From NCBI RefSeq assembly GCF_918698085.1, contig NZ_CAKKLP010000004.1, positions 186,001 through 250,000 of the forward strand: DNA of 64,000 nt, given 5' to 3'. This document shows, one piece after another, positions 10,210 through 18,853 of the stretch. Made by a program: the position numbers and the translations under genes. This DNA comes from Chryseobacterium sp. Bi04 (GTDB taxonomy: Bacteria > Bacteroidota > Bacteroidia > Flavobacteriales > Weeksellaceae). How positions within the stretch are numbered: position 1 is the first letter of the stretch; each line of letters opens with the position of its first letter. The notes under the pieces are model-generated. The model did not search any database and was not told the origin of the DNA. It was given only the letters and a program-made list of their open reading frames with translations.

Positions 10210-10301
10210 ATTTATTGTTATTCCAGATAAAGGCTGTTAATAATTATATAGATGCGGTTAAATTTAAATAGTTTTGTGCGAAATTTTTTTAAATATATTT
10301 T

Positions 10302-10922
10302 ATGAAAAAGGCATTCTTTTCCACTATTTTGTTTTTGGGAATAAACCTCTTCAGCTCTCAAATTGGAGTTAATACGGACACACCTCAAGCAACCTTTGAT
10401 ATTGTTTTACCTTCAAATTATATCAAAGGTTCTAAAGCAGGGATAACAATCCCACAGCTTTCGGGTAATCAAATAGAGGCAATTAATACAATAGGAATCA
10501 GGTCAGGAACATTGGTGTACAGTACAGGGGCATCTTCTGAGGTGATTAAAGATGTTACTTCCGAAGGATATTGGTATTGGAAAAATCCAATTGATAAATG
10601 GGAACCATTACTTGTTAATGCTCCAAAATTTTTCTATTCGCCTTCAGTCCCAATTAATACAAGTTTATCTATTAGTTCTATAGATCTCTACTCTAATTAC
10701 AAAAATCAGTTTACTACACCTATGGCGAGTAGCACAGGTTCTACAGGTTCTATTCCCACCTTTGCGGCTAACCAGCTAGAGTATTATGTAACTTGGTACG
10801 ATAATACAATTTTCAATAATGTTGTAATTAATTCAAACGGTGTACTTACATACAGTATATTGAGTACCGCGGATACTAGCAAACCCACTTATATGAACGT
10901 TGTTTTCGTAGTAAAACAATAA
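10302..10922 (+). CDS. Small secreted surface protein
   Basis: 206 residues with signal peptide (MKKAFFSTILFLGINLFSSQ), followed directly by the IGVNTDTPQATFDI motif that starts many Bacteroidota secreted proteins. A segment GITIPQLSGNQIEAINT...SGTLVYSTGAS continues the family pattern; the C-terminal half is unlike the others here. Function is unknown. A TAGTTTTG -7 box at 10268-10275 lies 26 bp before the ATG. The next gene starts 61 bp after the stop, so co-transcription is likely. Confidence 0.7.
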   Translation: MKKAFFSTILFLGINLFSSQIGVNTDTPQATFDIVLPSNYIKGSKAGITIPQLSGNQIEAINTIGIRSGTLVYSTGASSEVIKDVTSEGYWYWKNPIDKWEPLLVNAPKFFYSPSVPINTSLSISSIDLYSNYKNQFTTPMASSTGSTGSIPTFAANQLEYYVTWYDNTIFNNVVINSNGVLTYSILSTADTSKPTYMNVVFVVKQ

Positions 10923-10983
10923 TCTGTTTCTTTTTTCAAATTGTTAATTATTGCTCACTAGTAAGTGGACTAACATCTAGATC

Positions 10984-13857
10984 ATGACTTTTACACAAAA
11001 AAAAATAAAAACAATTCCAATTATTCTGTTACTTTTAATGTCTTTCAATCATGCATTTGCAGCCAAATACTATTGGGTAGGAGGTAGTGGTAACTGGAGT
11101 GATATCAATCACTGGCGTACCAACTCTGGAGGAACAACTTTTCCGGGTGTGGTACCAGGACCTATTGATGATGTATTCTTTGATGCGAATTCTGGGTTTA
11201 CAGCAAACAGTAAAACGGTAATATTAGATGTTCCGGGGAACTGCCATGACATCACTTTTACAGGAAGTGCTGTAGCTCCAGTTTTCACACAGAATAGTGT
11301 GAGTCAGACTTTTAATATTTATGGGTCAAGTGTATGGCAGAGTGGTATGCCTTCTATTAATATTTCTAATATTTACTACCGCCATACCGGAGAGGATAAA
11401 ACTATTAGCAGCAATGGTGTTGTTACGGGTAGTACTAATGGAGTTATATATTTTGAAGAAGAAAATTCCCTCAGTCTTTCCGATGCCTTTTCTGTTGGCG
11501 GAGGTCTTTCTCATCAGGCAGGAACATTTAATACCAATGGAAATGATGTAACCATTAAGCTGAGCTTCTATGGAAACAATGGTACAAAGGCAAGAATGCT
11601 CAATTTGGGAAGTTCTAATGTATATATGCAAGACACATCCTCATCTTTCAGTACATCCTCACCCAATGTTACATTGAACGCTGGTACTTCTCATATTCGT
11701 TTTACCGATTTTATTAATGCTTCTAATTTTCCAATTCGTGGATTACAGCCTTATTCGGGGCAAACTTTCTACAATGTAAGTTTTGGAAATACTGCTGTTA
11801 ACGGGGGAGGATCTTTGGGAGGGGTTCACTCAGGAACGGTTTATTTCAACCGTGTAGAGTTCAAAGGGGATGGTGCCATATTTGGAGATAACCAATATAA
11901 AGAATTGATTTTAGCACCCACAAAAACCTATTCCTTACAAGCAAATAAAACACAAACCATAACCATGCTATTTTCTGCTAACACTCCGCAATGTGGAGGC
12001 TGGTCTACTATCAGCTCTAGTGTTGCGGGTACACAAGCTAATATTGTAGCTGCATCTGGAGTTACGATCAATGTGTCGGGAGCAATTATGAAAGATCTCA
12101 AGGCTTCGGGAGGAGCTACGTTTACGTCTGCTAATTCTGTAGATAATGGGAATAATACGGGTTGGTCCTTCCTTTCCAATAGTGTACAAAACCTATACTG
12201 GGTAGGAGGTAGTGGTAACTGGAATGATAAAGCTCACTGGTCACAAACCAGTGGGGGAGCGGGGGGGTATTGTGTACCTGGCCCCCGAAATAATACTTTT
12301 TTTGATGCCGGGTCTGGTTTTACAGCAAGTAATAGAACGGTAATGGTGGATAATGTTTCATATACCCATGACATCACTTTTACAGGAAGTGCTGTAGCTC
12401 CAGTTTTCACACAGAATAGTGTGAGTCAGACTTTTAATATTTATGGGTCAAGTGTATGGCAGAGTGGTATGCCTTCTATTAATATTTCTAATATTTACTA
12501 CCGCCATACCGGAGAGGATAAAACTATTAGCAGCAATGGTGTTGTTACGGGTAGTACTAATGGAGTTATATATTTTGAAGAAGAAAATTCCCTCAGTCTT
12601 TCCGATGCCTTTTCTGTTGGCGGAGGTCTTTCTCATCAGGCAGGAACATTTAGTACCAATGGAAATGATGTAACCATTAAGCTGAGCTTCTATGGAAACA
12701 ATGGTACAAAGGCAAGAATGCTCAATTTGGGAAGTTCTAATGTATATATGCAAGACACATCCTCATCTTTCAGTACATCCTCACCCAATGTTACATTGAA
12801 CGCTGGTACTTCTCATATTCGTTTTACCGATTTTATTAATGCTTCTAATTTTCCAATTCGTGGATTACAGCCTTATTCGGGGCAAACTTTCTACAATGTA
12901 AGTTTTGGAAATACTGCTGTTAACGGGGGAGGATCTTTGGGAGGGGTTCACTCAGGAACGGTTTATTTCAACCGTGTAGAGTTCAAAGGGGATGGTGCCA
13001 TATTTGGAGATAACCAATATAAAGAATTGATTTTCAGTAGCGGAAAGGCTTATACATTGCAAGTAAATAAAACGCAAACCATAGGAGACTGGTTCTTAGG
13101 CGGGACTCCGTGCGCAGTAACATACATAACAAGTAATTCTACAGGTACAAGAGCTAATATCAACATAACAGGAGGAAACAGAGATTTCAACTTTGGGAAT
13201 CTTAAAGACATCAATGCATCAGGGCAGACATTTCACTTTGGGGCACAAAGTACTATTGCTAACCAAAACAATAATAACATTACCTATGACCCATACAATG
13301 CGGGATCTTTTGAAGGTTTGGGGGAGGATTGGCGATGCCATTATATTGATAGCGAAGACCCCAGTACTTATACTCTTAAAACATCATCGTTTTACGGAAA
13401 TATTAATACTAAGTATAGCTGGTACAAACTAAACGACAGCAATTATAATATGATAATAGGAACAGCTTCTACACTGGATATTCGTCCTTTTGGTTATGGT
13501 GCTTACAAAGTAGAGGTTACTTATACTGATGGAGCTTCTACTATCTGTGTTGTGTCAGATGAAATTAATATTATTAAAAAGACAGATGATCTTACTGCTA
13601 ATTCAACAGTTTGTATAAAAACAACCAATACATTAGCAGACATTTCGGTGTCGGGAAATAATGTAAAATGGTATTCTAGTAGTTCGTCTACTATTGAATT
13701 ACCATTAGACACAATTATTACTGCAGGAACAACTTATTATGCTACTCAAACATCTGATAGTTGTGAAAGTAGACGTACAGCTGTTACTGTTGTTTTTGTT
13801 AGCTGCAATAATATTCCAAGTATGATCAATCCGGCGCTGCCAGTTAGGACTAGATAA
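10984..13857 (+). CDS. Large secreted repeat protein (YYWVGGSGNW type)
   Basis: 957 residues with a signal sequence (IIPLLLMSFNHAFA-like region, about 12-27). Two units start with (K/L)YWVGGSGNW(S/N)D (about residues 28 and 405) and contain a DDVFFDANSGFTA/NNTFFDAGSGFTA motif. Residues about 88-309 and 462-683 are practically identical because the DNA is duplicated (669 bp). The C-terminus (about 850-945) looks like an Ig-like module (ADISVSGNNVKWYSSSSS...TYYATQTSDSCESRRTAVTV). It then ends with NPALPVRTR and no T9SS sorting domain, so the gene may be truncated at its 3' end. Probably an exported, beta-rich adhesin; the exact role is unknown. Confidence 0.75.
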   Translation: MTFTQKKIKTIPIILLLLMSFNHAFAAKYYWVGGSGNWSDINHWRTNSGGTTFPGVVPGPIDDVFFDANSGFTANSKTVILDVPGNCHDITFTGSAVAPVFTQNSVSQTFNIYGSSVWQSGMPSINISNIYYRHTGEDKTISSNGVVTGSTNGVIYFEEENSLSLSDAFSVGGGLSHQAGTFNTNGNDVTIKLSFYGNNGTKARMLNLGSSNVYMQDTSSSFSTSSPNVTLNAGTSHIRFTDFINASNFPIRGLQPYSGQTFYNVSFGNTAVNGGGSLGGVHSGTVYFNRVEFKGDGAIFGDNQYKELILAPTKTYSLQANKTQTITMLFSANTPQCGGWSTISSSVAGTQANIVAASGVTINVSGAIMKDLKASGGATFTSANSVDNGNNTGWSFLSNSVQNLYWVGGSGNWNDKAHWSQTSGGAGGYCVPGPRNNTFFDAGSGFTASNRTVMVDNVSYTHDITFTGSAVAPVFTQNSVSQTFNIYGSSVWQSGMPSINISNIYYRHTGEDKTISSNGVVTGSTNGVIYFEEENSLSLSDAFSVGGGLSHQAGTFSTNGNDVTIKLSFYGNNGTKARMLNLGSSNVYMQDTSSSFSTSSPNVTLNAGTSHIRFTDFINASNFPIRGLQPYSGQTFYNVSFGNTAVNGGGSLGGVHSGTVYFNRVEFKGDGAIFGDNQYKELIFSSGKAYTLQVNKTQTIGDWFLGGTPCAVTYITSNSTGTRANINITGGNRDFNFGNLKDINASGQTFHFGAQSTIANQNNNNITYDPYNAGSFEGLGEDWRCHYIDSEDPSTYTLKTSSFYGNINTKYSWYKLNDSNYNMIIGTASTLDIRPFGYGAYKVEVTYTDGASTICVVSDEINIIKKTDDLTANSTVCIKTTNTLADISVSGNNVKWYSSSSSTIELPLDTIITAGTTYYATQTSDSCESRRTAVTVVFVSCNNIPSMINPALPVRTR
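11244..11912 (+). repeat. 669-bp direct repeat, copy 1
   Basis: Nearly identical to 12366-13034 at an offset of 1122 bp (374 codons, in frame). The one difference I noticed is AATACC against AGTACC near 11529/12651 (Asn to Ser). Sequence before and after diverges. Confidence 0.9.
12366..13034 (+). repeat. 669-bp direct repeat, copy 2
   Basis: Second copy of the repeat inside the same gene. The flanking parts of the two units (before 12366 and after 13034) are only distantly similar to those of copy 1. That contrast suggests recent gene conversion or duplication rather than slow divergence. Confidence 0.9.
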
Positions 13858-14148
13858 AAATGAATAACACAGATTTATACATGTAGGTGGATATATAACA
13901 TTTAGGGCTCTCCCTGATTATAGTATTTATGTAATGAATTTTCAGTAATTAATTCAATATATCAGTAAATCTCAAAAATATCTTTTTTTATCATTCCTTA
14001 GAAATGATTGGGGTATATGCCTTGCTTAGAATTCATGCTCTTTTTCTAATTGACAAGAAACAGAAATCTATGATCTATAAGTCGATTTAGATTCTACATC
14101 TGCCCCCTTTCTAATTGAATAAATTAAAACCATTATAACTAGAAAAAA

Positions 14149-14622
14149 ATGAAAAAATTTGATAATTTCGAGATCTACCTAGATTCAATCGATAAGAAAA
14201 TAATCTATATGCTGACAGAAGATGAAAAATCAACGCATGTTGTGATTTCAAAAAATGTAGGAATTTCAACGGTAACTGTACATCAAAGAATAAAAAAAAT
14301 GGAAATTGCTGGGGTAATCAATAATTCAGTATCTATCTTAAATCCAAAAAGAATAGGATATAAAATAAGTTCCTATGTTGGTATTTGTTTAGATTATCCA
14401 AAACAATATACAGAAGTTGTAAATTCATTACAGGATATTAATGAAGTAGTTGAAGCTCATTTCACAGCTGGAAGTTATACACTTTTCTTAAAAGTTCTTT
14501 GTAAAGATAATGATCATTTACTGCAACTTCTTAAAAATCTTATGAAGATAAAGGGTGTGGCAAAAATTGAAACATTTATATCTCTAGAACAAGGGATTGA
14601 CAGGCAATTGAAAGTGTTGTAA
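14149..14622 (+). CDS. Lrp/AsnC-family transcriptional regulator
   Basis: 157 residues. The N-terminal winged helix covers about 10-60 (LDSIDKKIIYMLTEDEKSTH, then ISTVTVHQRIKKMEIAGVI). The C-terminal RAM ligand-binding/oligomerisation domain covers about 70-150 (VEAHFTAGSYTLFLKVLCKD, DHLLQLL). It is a paralogue of the regulator at 48298-48750 with the same sequence order (LDSIDK-IIYMLT; VEAHFT-G-Y--FLKV-CKDN-HLLQ). Members bind DNA as dimers or octamers and often respond to amino acids; the ligand here is unknown. It stands alone 290 bp after the repeat protein. It is a candidate regulator of nearby surface genes (inference). Confidence 0.85.
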   Translation: MKKFDNFEIYLDSIDKKIIYMLTEDEKSTHVVISKNVGISTVTVHQRIKKMEIAGVINNSVSILNPKRIGYKISSYVGICLDYPKQYTEVVNSLQDINEVVEAHFTAGSYTLFLKVLCKDNDHLLQLLKNLMKIKGVAKIETFISLEQGIDRQLKVL

Positions 14623-14794
14623 TGCACATGTAGACACAGATTTTTCATTATTTATTGTTGTTGTAATAAATGATTTGATGGAAGTAAAAAATCGTTTCCC
14701 TTTTGAGGCTACTTTTTCTATATTTCAATAAATAATATCGTGATGCAAGGGTTATAATGAACCATTTAATGATTCCTTATTGTATGTCCAATGG

Positions 14795-15110
14795 GAGTGC
14801 TTGTTCAGTATTCTAGGTTCCAATAAACAATTAGTTCCCGTTTCTAAGAAGTGTTAACACTTTTTTAAATCACTTCTTTTAGTATAACATTTTCCAAGAG
14901 TATGTTTCCTCTACGATGTTTTGTACTTAGAAATTTCCTTTTCCAGCCGTACAAGTCTTTCCTGTAAAGCTCATTAATTGTTTTCCTTGTTGGTGATTAG
15001 ATAAATTATTAAATAATCCCACCTTCTGAAATTTACTGTTATCTATATCCATTCCAAATTTGAAAACTATCTTTTTAGGTGCTACGATTTTTTTGGGAAG
15101 ATTATTTTTA
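14795..15110 (-). mobile_element. IS3-family remnant A (orfA part)
   Basis: Minus-strand remnant. The frame at 14927-15118 contains DNSKFQKVGLFNNLSNHQQG, an eroded version of the IS3 OrfA start (NSKFSE-QI-KIL-EQNQGK). DNA around 14815-14890 aligns by eye with 54660-54720 and 33915-33980. It carries many stops and frameshifts. Confidence 0.7.
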
Positions 15111-15169
15111 TAAAACAAATTATGCCTAAAAACCTAGCTTAATCATTACCTAAAGCAGCTTCGTTAATT

Positions 15170-15226
15170 GAGATACATGTGTGATATGTATCTATTTTTT
15201 ATAATTATTTTTTTACTGTAGTATTG
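15170..15226 (+). promoter_or_regulatory. Shared-type promoter 2 (GAGATA-N5-GTGATA, 32 bp, TAGTATTG)
   Basis: GAGATA (15170-15175), CATGT, GTGATA (15181-15186), a 32-bp T-rich spacer, then TAGTATTG (15219-15226). Two T-runs lie in the spacer. The nearest downstream frame is the 34-codon one at 15340; the SusC gene starts 770 bp further on. Confidence 0.75.
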
Positions 15227-15339
15227 CAATGAAGTTATAATTTTTTAAAGAAATAAAATTAAAGGAGTGAAGTTGTAGCTTGAGATGTGATTTGGGCCAA
15301 TACGACAATTGATAAAAAGTTAAAATATATAATCAAAGG

Positions 15340-15444
15340 ATGAAAATTGATAGTAAAAAAAATATCGCCAACAAAATTTCTTTGTTAGGGGTACTTGCAT
15401 TAAGCGATATATTATTAGGCAGCTGGTGTATATTAAACATTTAA
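15340..15444 (+). CDS. Possible 34-residue peptide
   Basis: ATG at 15340 follows AAAGG directly and opens a 34-codon frame. It has a basic start (MKIDSKKNIANK), a hydrophobic middle (ISLLGVLALSDILLG) and a short tail SWCILNI. It starts 113 bp after the -7 box at 15219-15226, within the leader range seen for other genes with that promoter. It could be a small membrane peptide or chance; no family is recognised. Confidence 0.35.
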   Translation: MKIDSKKNIANKISLLGVLALSDILLGSWCILNI

Positions 15445-15994
15445 CTATTCTTCCAGTTTGGAAAGTCATTATTTATCTATTCTCTGTTTCATTTATTAAG
15501 GTATAACAGGAACATTTATTTTTTTAATATGTTAGTTCTTGTGGAATTCTTTCAATAAAAAATTATAGTTGGCAAATGTTCCATAAAAAAAACACCCAAA
15601 TTTAGATTCAAAAAAAATATCAAAAAAATGTTTCTAAAAAAAGCTTTTCAATAAGTATTTGATAATTTTCGCTTCTACACCCAGCAAACTTTATACATAT
15701 ATCAATAAAGCAGTTTATAATATCCGTCGACAGATTACTTTGTGTGATGATGTCTTTAGCGTCTGGAACATTATTCTAAATATAATTGAAAATTAATCTA
15801 ATGAATGTTGAGCTAGATATCTATTAGCCCAATCTTCAAAAACTATAATACTAACAAAAAAAGACTTGATAAACTTATATATCTATTGATTCATTCTTAC
15901 TTTACAACTATAGTCCTTTCTGATATGCCGTCAACATATTAACTACAATATGTGAAGGATTGTATTTTTTATAATTTCAAAAATAAAATAATTA
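15445..15994. other. Non-coding stretch before SusC
   Basis: 550 bp, very AT-rich with several A-runs (15585-15640). I see no gene, hairpin or repeat that I can support. Confidence 0.5.
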
Positions 15995-18841
15995 ATGAGT
16001 ATTAAATTAAATGTATTGAGTGTAGGTGCGCTGTTCTTCATTGGGCAAGCGGTATTTGCCCAGGAAAAAAAAAATGACACTACAAAACAGGAAACGAAGA
16101 TTGGAGAAGTAGTTATTCTGGGATATAGCAAAACCTCTACCAAGGCTAAATCCACTAGCTCATCTGTAACAGTGGGTGCAGAAACGTTGGAAAACAGGCC
16201 TAATATTTCGGTATTAAATTCAATTCAGGGTACAGCTCCGGGAATGGTTGTTAATTCAGCTTCAGGATCTCCAGGTTCTGGTAGATTCAATATATTAATA
16301 AGAGGAACAAGTTCCCTTGAAGGTTCTACGGATCCCTTGTATGTTGTAGATGGAGTAATTACGTCCGGTTCTCAGTTCAGAAACCTGAACTCTTATGATA
16401 TTGAAACGTTCAGTATTCTGAAAGATGCTCAGGCAACAGCTATCTATGGTAACAGAGCTGCGAATGGAGTTATTGTCATTACAACAAAAGGGGGGAAATT
16501 CAATTCAGGATTGAAAGTTTCTTATGATGTACTGACTTCATTCAGCAAATTACCTGGTGCGAACTACAATATGGCAAGCAGTAGAGAGTTGTTACAAATT
16601 CAAAAAAACTTACAAACAGGGCTAGGGAATACCCTGACACAGGATCAGATTAATAATTGGGGAATTAACACAGACTGGACTAAACAATTTACCCGTATCG
16701 GTATTTCTCAACAACACAACCTGTCAATTACAGGAGGTGGAGAAAATATCAATAACTTTTTCTCATTAGGATACCTGGATAGTGAAGGTACCGTAAGGTC
16801 TACAGATTTCAAAAGATTTACAATGAGAAATAACCTTAATGGTAAATCTAAGAATGGAAAACTAACTTTCGGATCTATTATTGGCTTAGGATATTCCAGA
16901 AGAAACCAGTTAGATGGTGAAACAAACACTGGAATTTCCAATAATATTATTCAAAACCCTTTATTTGGAAGCGTTTTTTCAAGACCATATATCGGTGCCT
17001 CTCCATATGCAAACGGTCAAGAATTGTTTAATGCTATTAAGTCGAATACAAACAACAGGGAATGGATACTTCAGGATAATATCAATGGTGGTATCAGAAA
17101 CAGATTCACAGAACTAAGTATCTCAGCCAATACGAATGTAAACTACAAAATTACAGATTTAATAAGTGTTGGAAATAGAACTGGTATTGAATATAAACAA
17201 TATGAAAGAAATTTTGCAAGGTCACCTCTTGGGTATCTTTCGATTGTTGTATCAAATGGGAACGGTTCCAGATATGGAGGGTATGAAGATTTTACAACCA
17301 CAAGAGATTTAACATTTAACAGCATTACCAATGTAACATTTAATAAATCCTTTGGAGACCATACAATTAACGCAGCAGCTTATATGGATTACATTAAAGC
17401 CCATGTTAATGAAACCTTTCAGAGACAGGATGGCTTAAACCCACTACAGTGGGAGTTTGGTGCAGGAACCGGTTATATTCCTTTTAACCCGGATACACCA
17501 AATATTTACAGACCTTCTAATATGGCTTCAAAAGTAACTGCCGGCACATTAGCGTACTTCGGTACAATAGATTATGATTACAAAGATAAGTATGGAGTAA
17601 GTGGAGTTGTGAGAAGAGATGGTTCTTACCGTTTCATTCCTGCCAACAGATGGGAGACTTTCTGGTCAGTAGCAGTAAGATGGAATATCGACAAAGAAGG
17701 CTTCATGGCTAATTCAGGGTTTAAATTACTGAAACTACGAGGTTCAATTGGTACTACCGGTAATCAAAATTTAGGAATTTCTAGTGATAACGCTAACCTC
17801 TTAACTTTGCTTCCGAATAACTTTATTGATCGGTATAGCGGTATATCGGGATATCAGAATTTGCTGGGATACAATTTTGTTAATTTATCAAACCCTTATT
17901 TAGAGTGGGAAGAGGTAAAGCAAAGCAACATTGGGTTGGATTTTAATTTCAAAGGATTGATCGAAGGTAGTGTAGATTATTATCAAAAAAGAACATCACG
18001 AATGTTCAACGACCTTCAGAGATCATCAGTTACTGGTGCTTATTTAATCAGAGGAAATGACGGAATTCTTGATAATAAAGGTATTGAAGGATTGATTAAA
18101 TATAATGTAATCAGAACCGAAAATACTAAATTGTCTATTTTTGCAAATGCTGCATATAACTCTAATAAGATTGTTTCAATGAATAGTGAAAATCTTGCTG
18201 GAGATGTGGTCAACGCAATTGGCGGTCCTGCTGGTCAATATCAGTTATATTCATATGTTGGTGTAAACCGTGAAAATGGAAACTTGCAATTCCTTGATAA
18301 AAACGGAAGCGTTACCGAAGCACCAACATCTGCCGACAGGTTACTAACCGGAAAGTCAAGATTTGCGAAATTTACAGGAGGCTTCGGATTGAATTTCCAA
18401 CACAAAGGCTGGTTCCTTGATACATTATTCTCTTTCCAACAAGGAGGATGGATTGATGATAATCTACAGTCATGGATCATGGATCCAAATTCAGTTGCTA
18501 GCAGAAACCTTTCTGCTGATCTGTTGAACTCATGGACTCCCCAAAATAGAGACACAGATGTACCTGCATTAACAGCAGCTAACTTAAATTCAGACTCTTC
18601 AGACAGGTTCTTACACCGGTCGGATTTTATCAGGCTTAAGAATATTAATATTGGATATACCTTTACTAAGAATCAATTAGGTAAACTACCGGTAAAAGGT
18701 ATTAAAATATTTATTCAGGCAGAGAATCTTCTTACTTGGACAAGTTGGAAGGGATTTGATCCGGAGCCCGTTACTTCATCTTCACAAACTGTCTATCCTA
18801 ACCCCAAAACCGTATCAGCAGGTTTAAATGTTGATTTTTAA
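15995..18841 (+). CDS. SusC/RagA-family TonB-dependent outer-membrane transporter
   Basis: 948 residues with signal peptide (KLNVLSVGALFFIGQAVFAQ). A TonB-box-like IGEVVILGYS is followed by the plug: NSIQGTAPGMVV, RFNILIRGTSSLEG, DPLYVVDGV, SILKDAQATAIYGNRAANGV and IVITTKGG. The barrel fills the rest, ending in an aromatic-terminated strand (VSAGLNVDF). The usual N-terminal CarboxypepD_reg-like domain of SusC proteins is absent; the plug begins about 30 residues after the signal peptide. It imports a bound oligomer across the outer membrane with energy from TonB. The SusD partner starts 12 bp after the stop. The substrate is unknown; neighbouring proteases suggest peptides (inference). Confidence 0.95.
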   Translation: MSIKLNVLSVGALFFIGQAVFAQEKKNDTTKQETKIGEVVILGYSKTSTKAKSTSSSVTVGAETLENRPNISVLNSIQGTAPGMVVNSASGSPGSGRFNILIRGTSSLEGSTDPLYVVDGVITSGSQFRNLNSYDIETFSILKDAQATAIYGNRAANGVIVITTKGGKFNSGLKVSYDVLTSFSKLPGANYNMASSRELLQIQKNLQTGLGNTLTQDQINNWGINTDWTKQFTRIGISQQHNLSITGGGENINNFFSLGYLDSEGTVRSTDFKRFTMRNNLNGKSKNGKLTFGSIIGLGYSRRNQLDGETNTGISNNIIQNPLFGSVFSRPYIGASPYANGQELFNAIKSNTNNREWILQDNINGGIRNRFTELSISANTNVNYKITDLISVGNRTGIEYKQYERNFARSPLGYLSIVVSNGNGSRYGGYEDFTTTRDLTFNSITNVTFNKSFGDHTINAAAYMDYIKAHVNETFQRQDGLNPLQWEFGAGTGYIPFNPDTPNIYRPSNMASKVTAGTLAYFGTIDYDYKDKYGVSGVVRRDGSYRFIPANRWETFWSVAVRWNIDKEGFMANSGFKLLKLRGSIGTTGNQNLGISSDNANLLTLLPNNFIDRYSGISGYQNLLGYNFVNLSNPYLEWEEVKQSNIGLDFNFKGLIEGSVDYYQKRTSRMFNDLQRSSVTGAYLIRGNDGILDNKGIEGLIKYNVIRTENTKLSIFANAAYNSNKIVSMNSENLAGDVVNAIGGPAGQYQLYSYVGVNRENGNLQFLDKNGSVTEAPTSADRLLTGKSRFAKFTGGFGLNFQHKGWFLDTLFSFQQGGWIDDNLQSWIMDPNSVASRNLSADLLNSWTPQNRDTDVPALTAANLNSDSSDRFLHRSDFIRLKNINIGYTFTKNQLGKLPVKGIKIFIQAENLLTWTSWKGFDPEPVTSSSQTVYPNPKTVSAGLNVDF

Positions 18842-18853
18842 TATAGAAGAATT

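Larger units (their letters stand above)
8771..10301. other. 1.5-kb AT-rich stretch without an intact gene
   Basis: It contains the minus-strand promoter site at 9380-9436 and an isolated repeat pair at 10193-10209. Around 9800-10080 a broken plus-strand frame (PRTKLLKIKELITYRPKRN, then RKRTDNGRELLFKVL) hints at a decayed gene, possibly a transposase, but I cannot assign it. The frames at 9003-9194 and 9331-9525 look like chance. Confidence 0.6.

Noticed and set aside
11326..12753. Repeated 76- and 101-codon frames within the repeat protein
   Set aside because: They are out-of-phase shadows of the 957-residue gene, duplicated only because the DNA is repeated.
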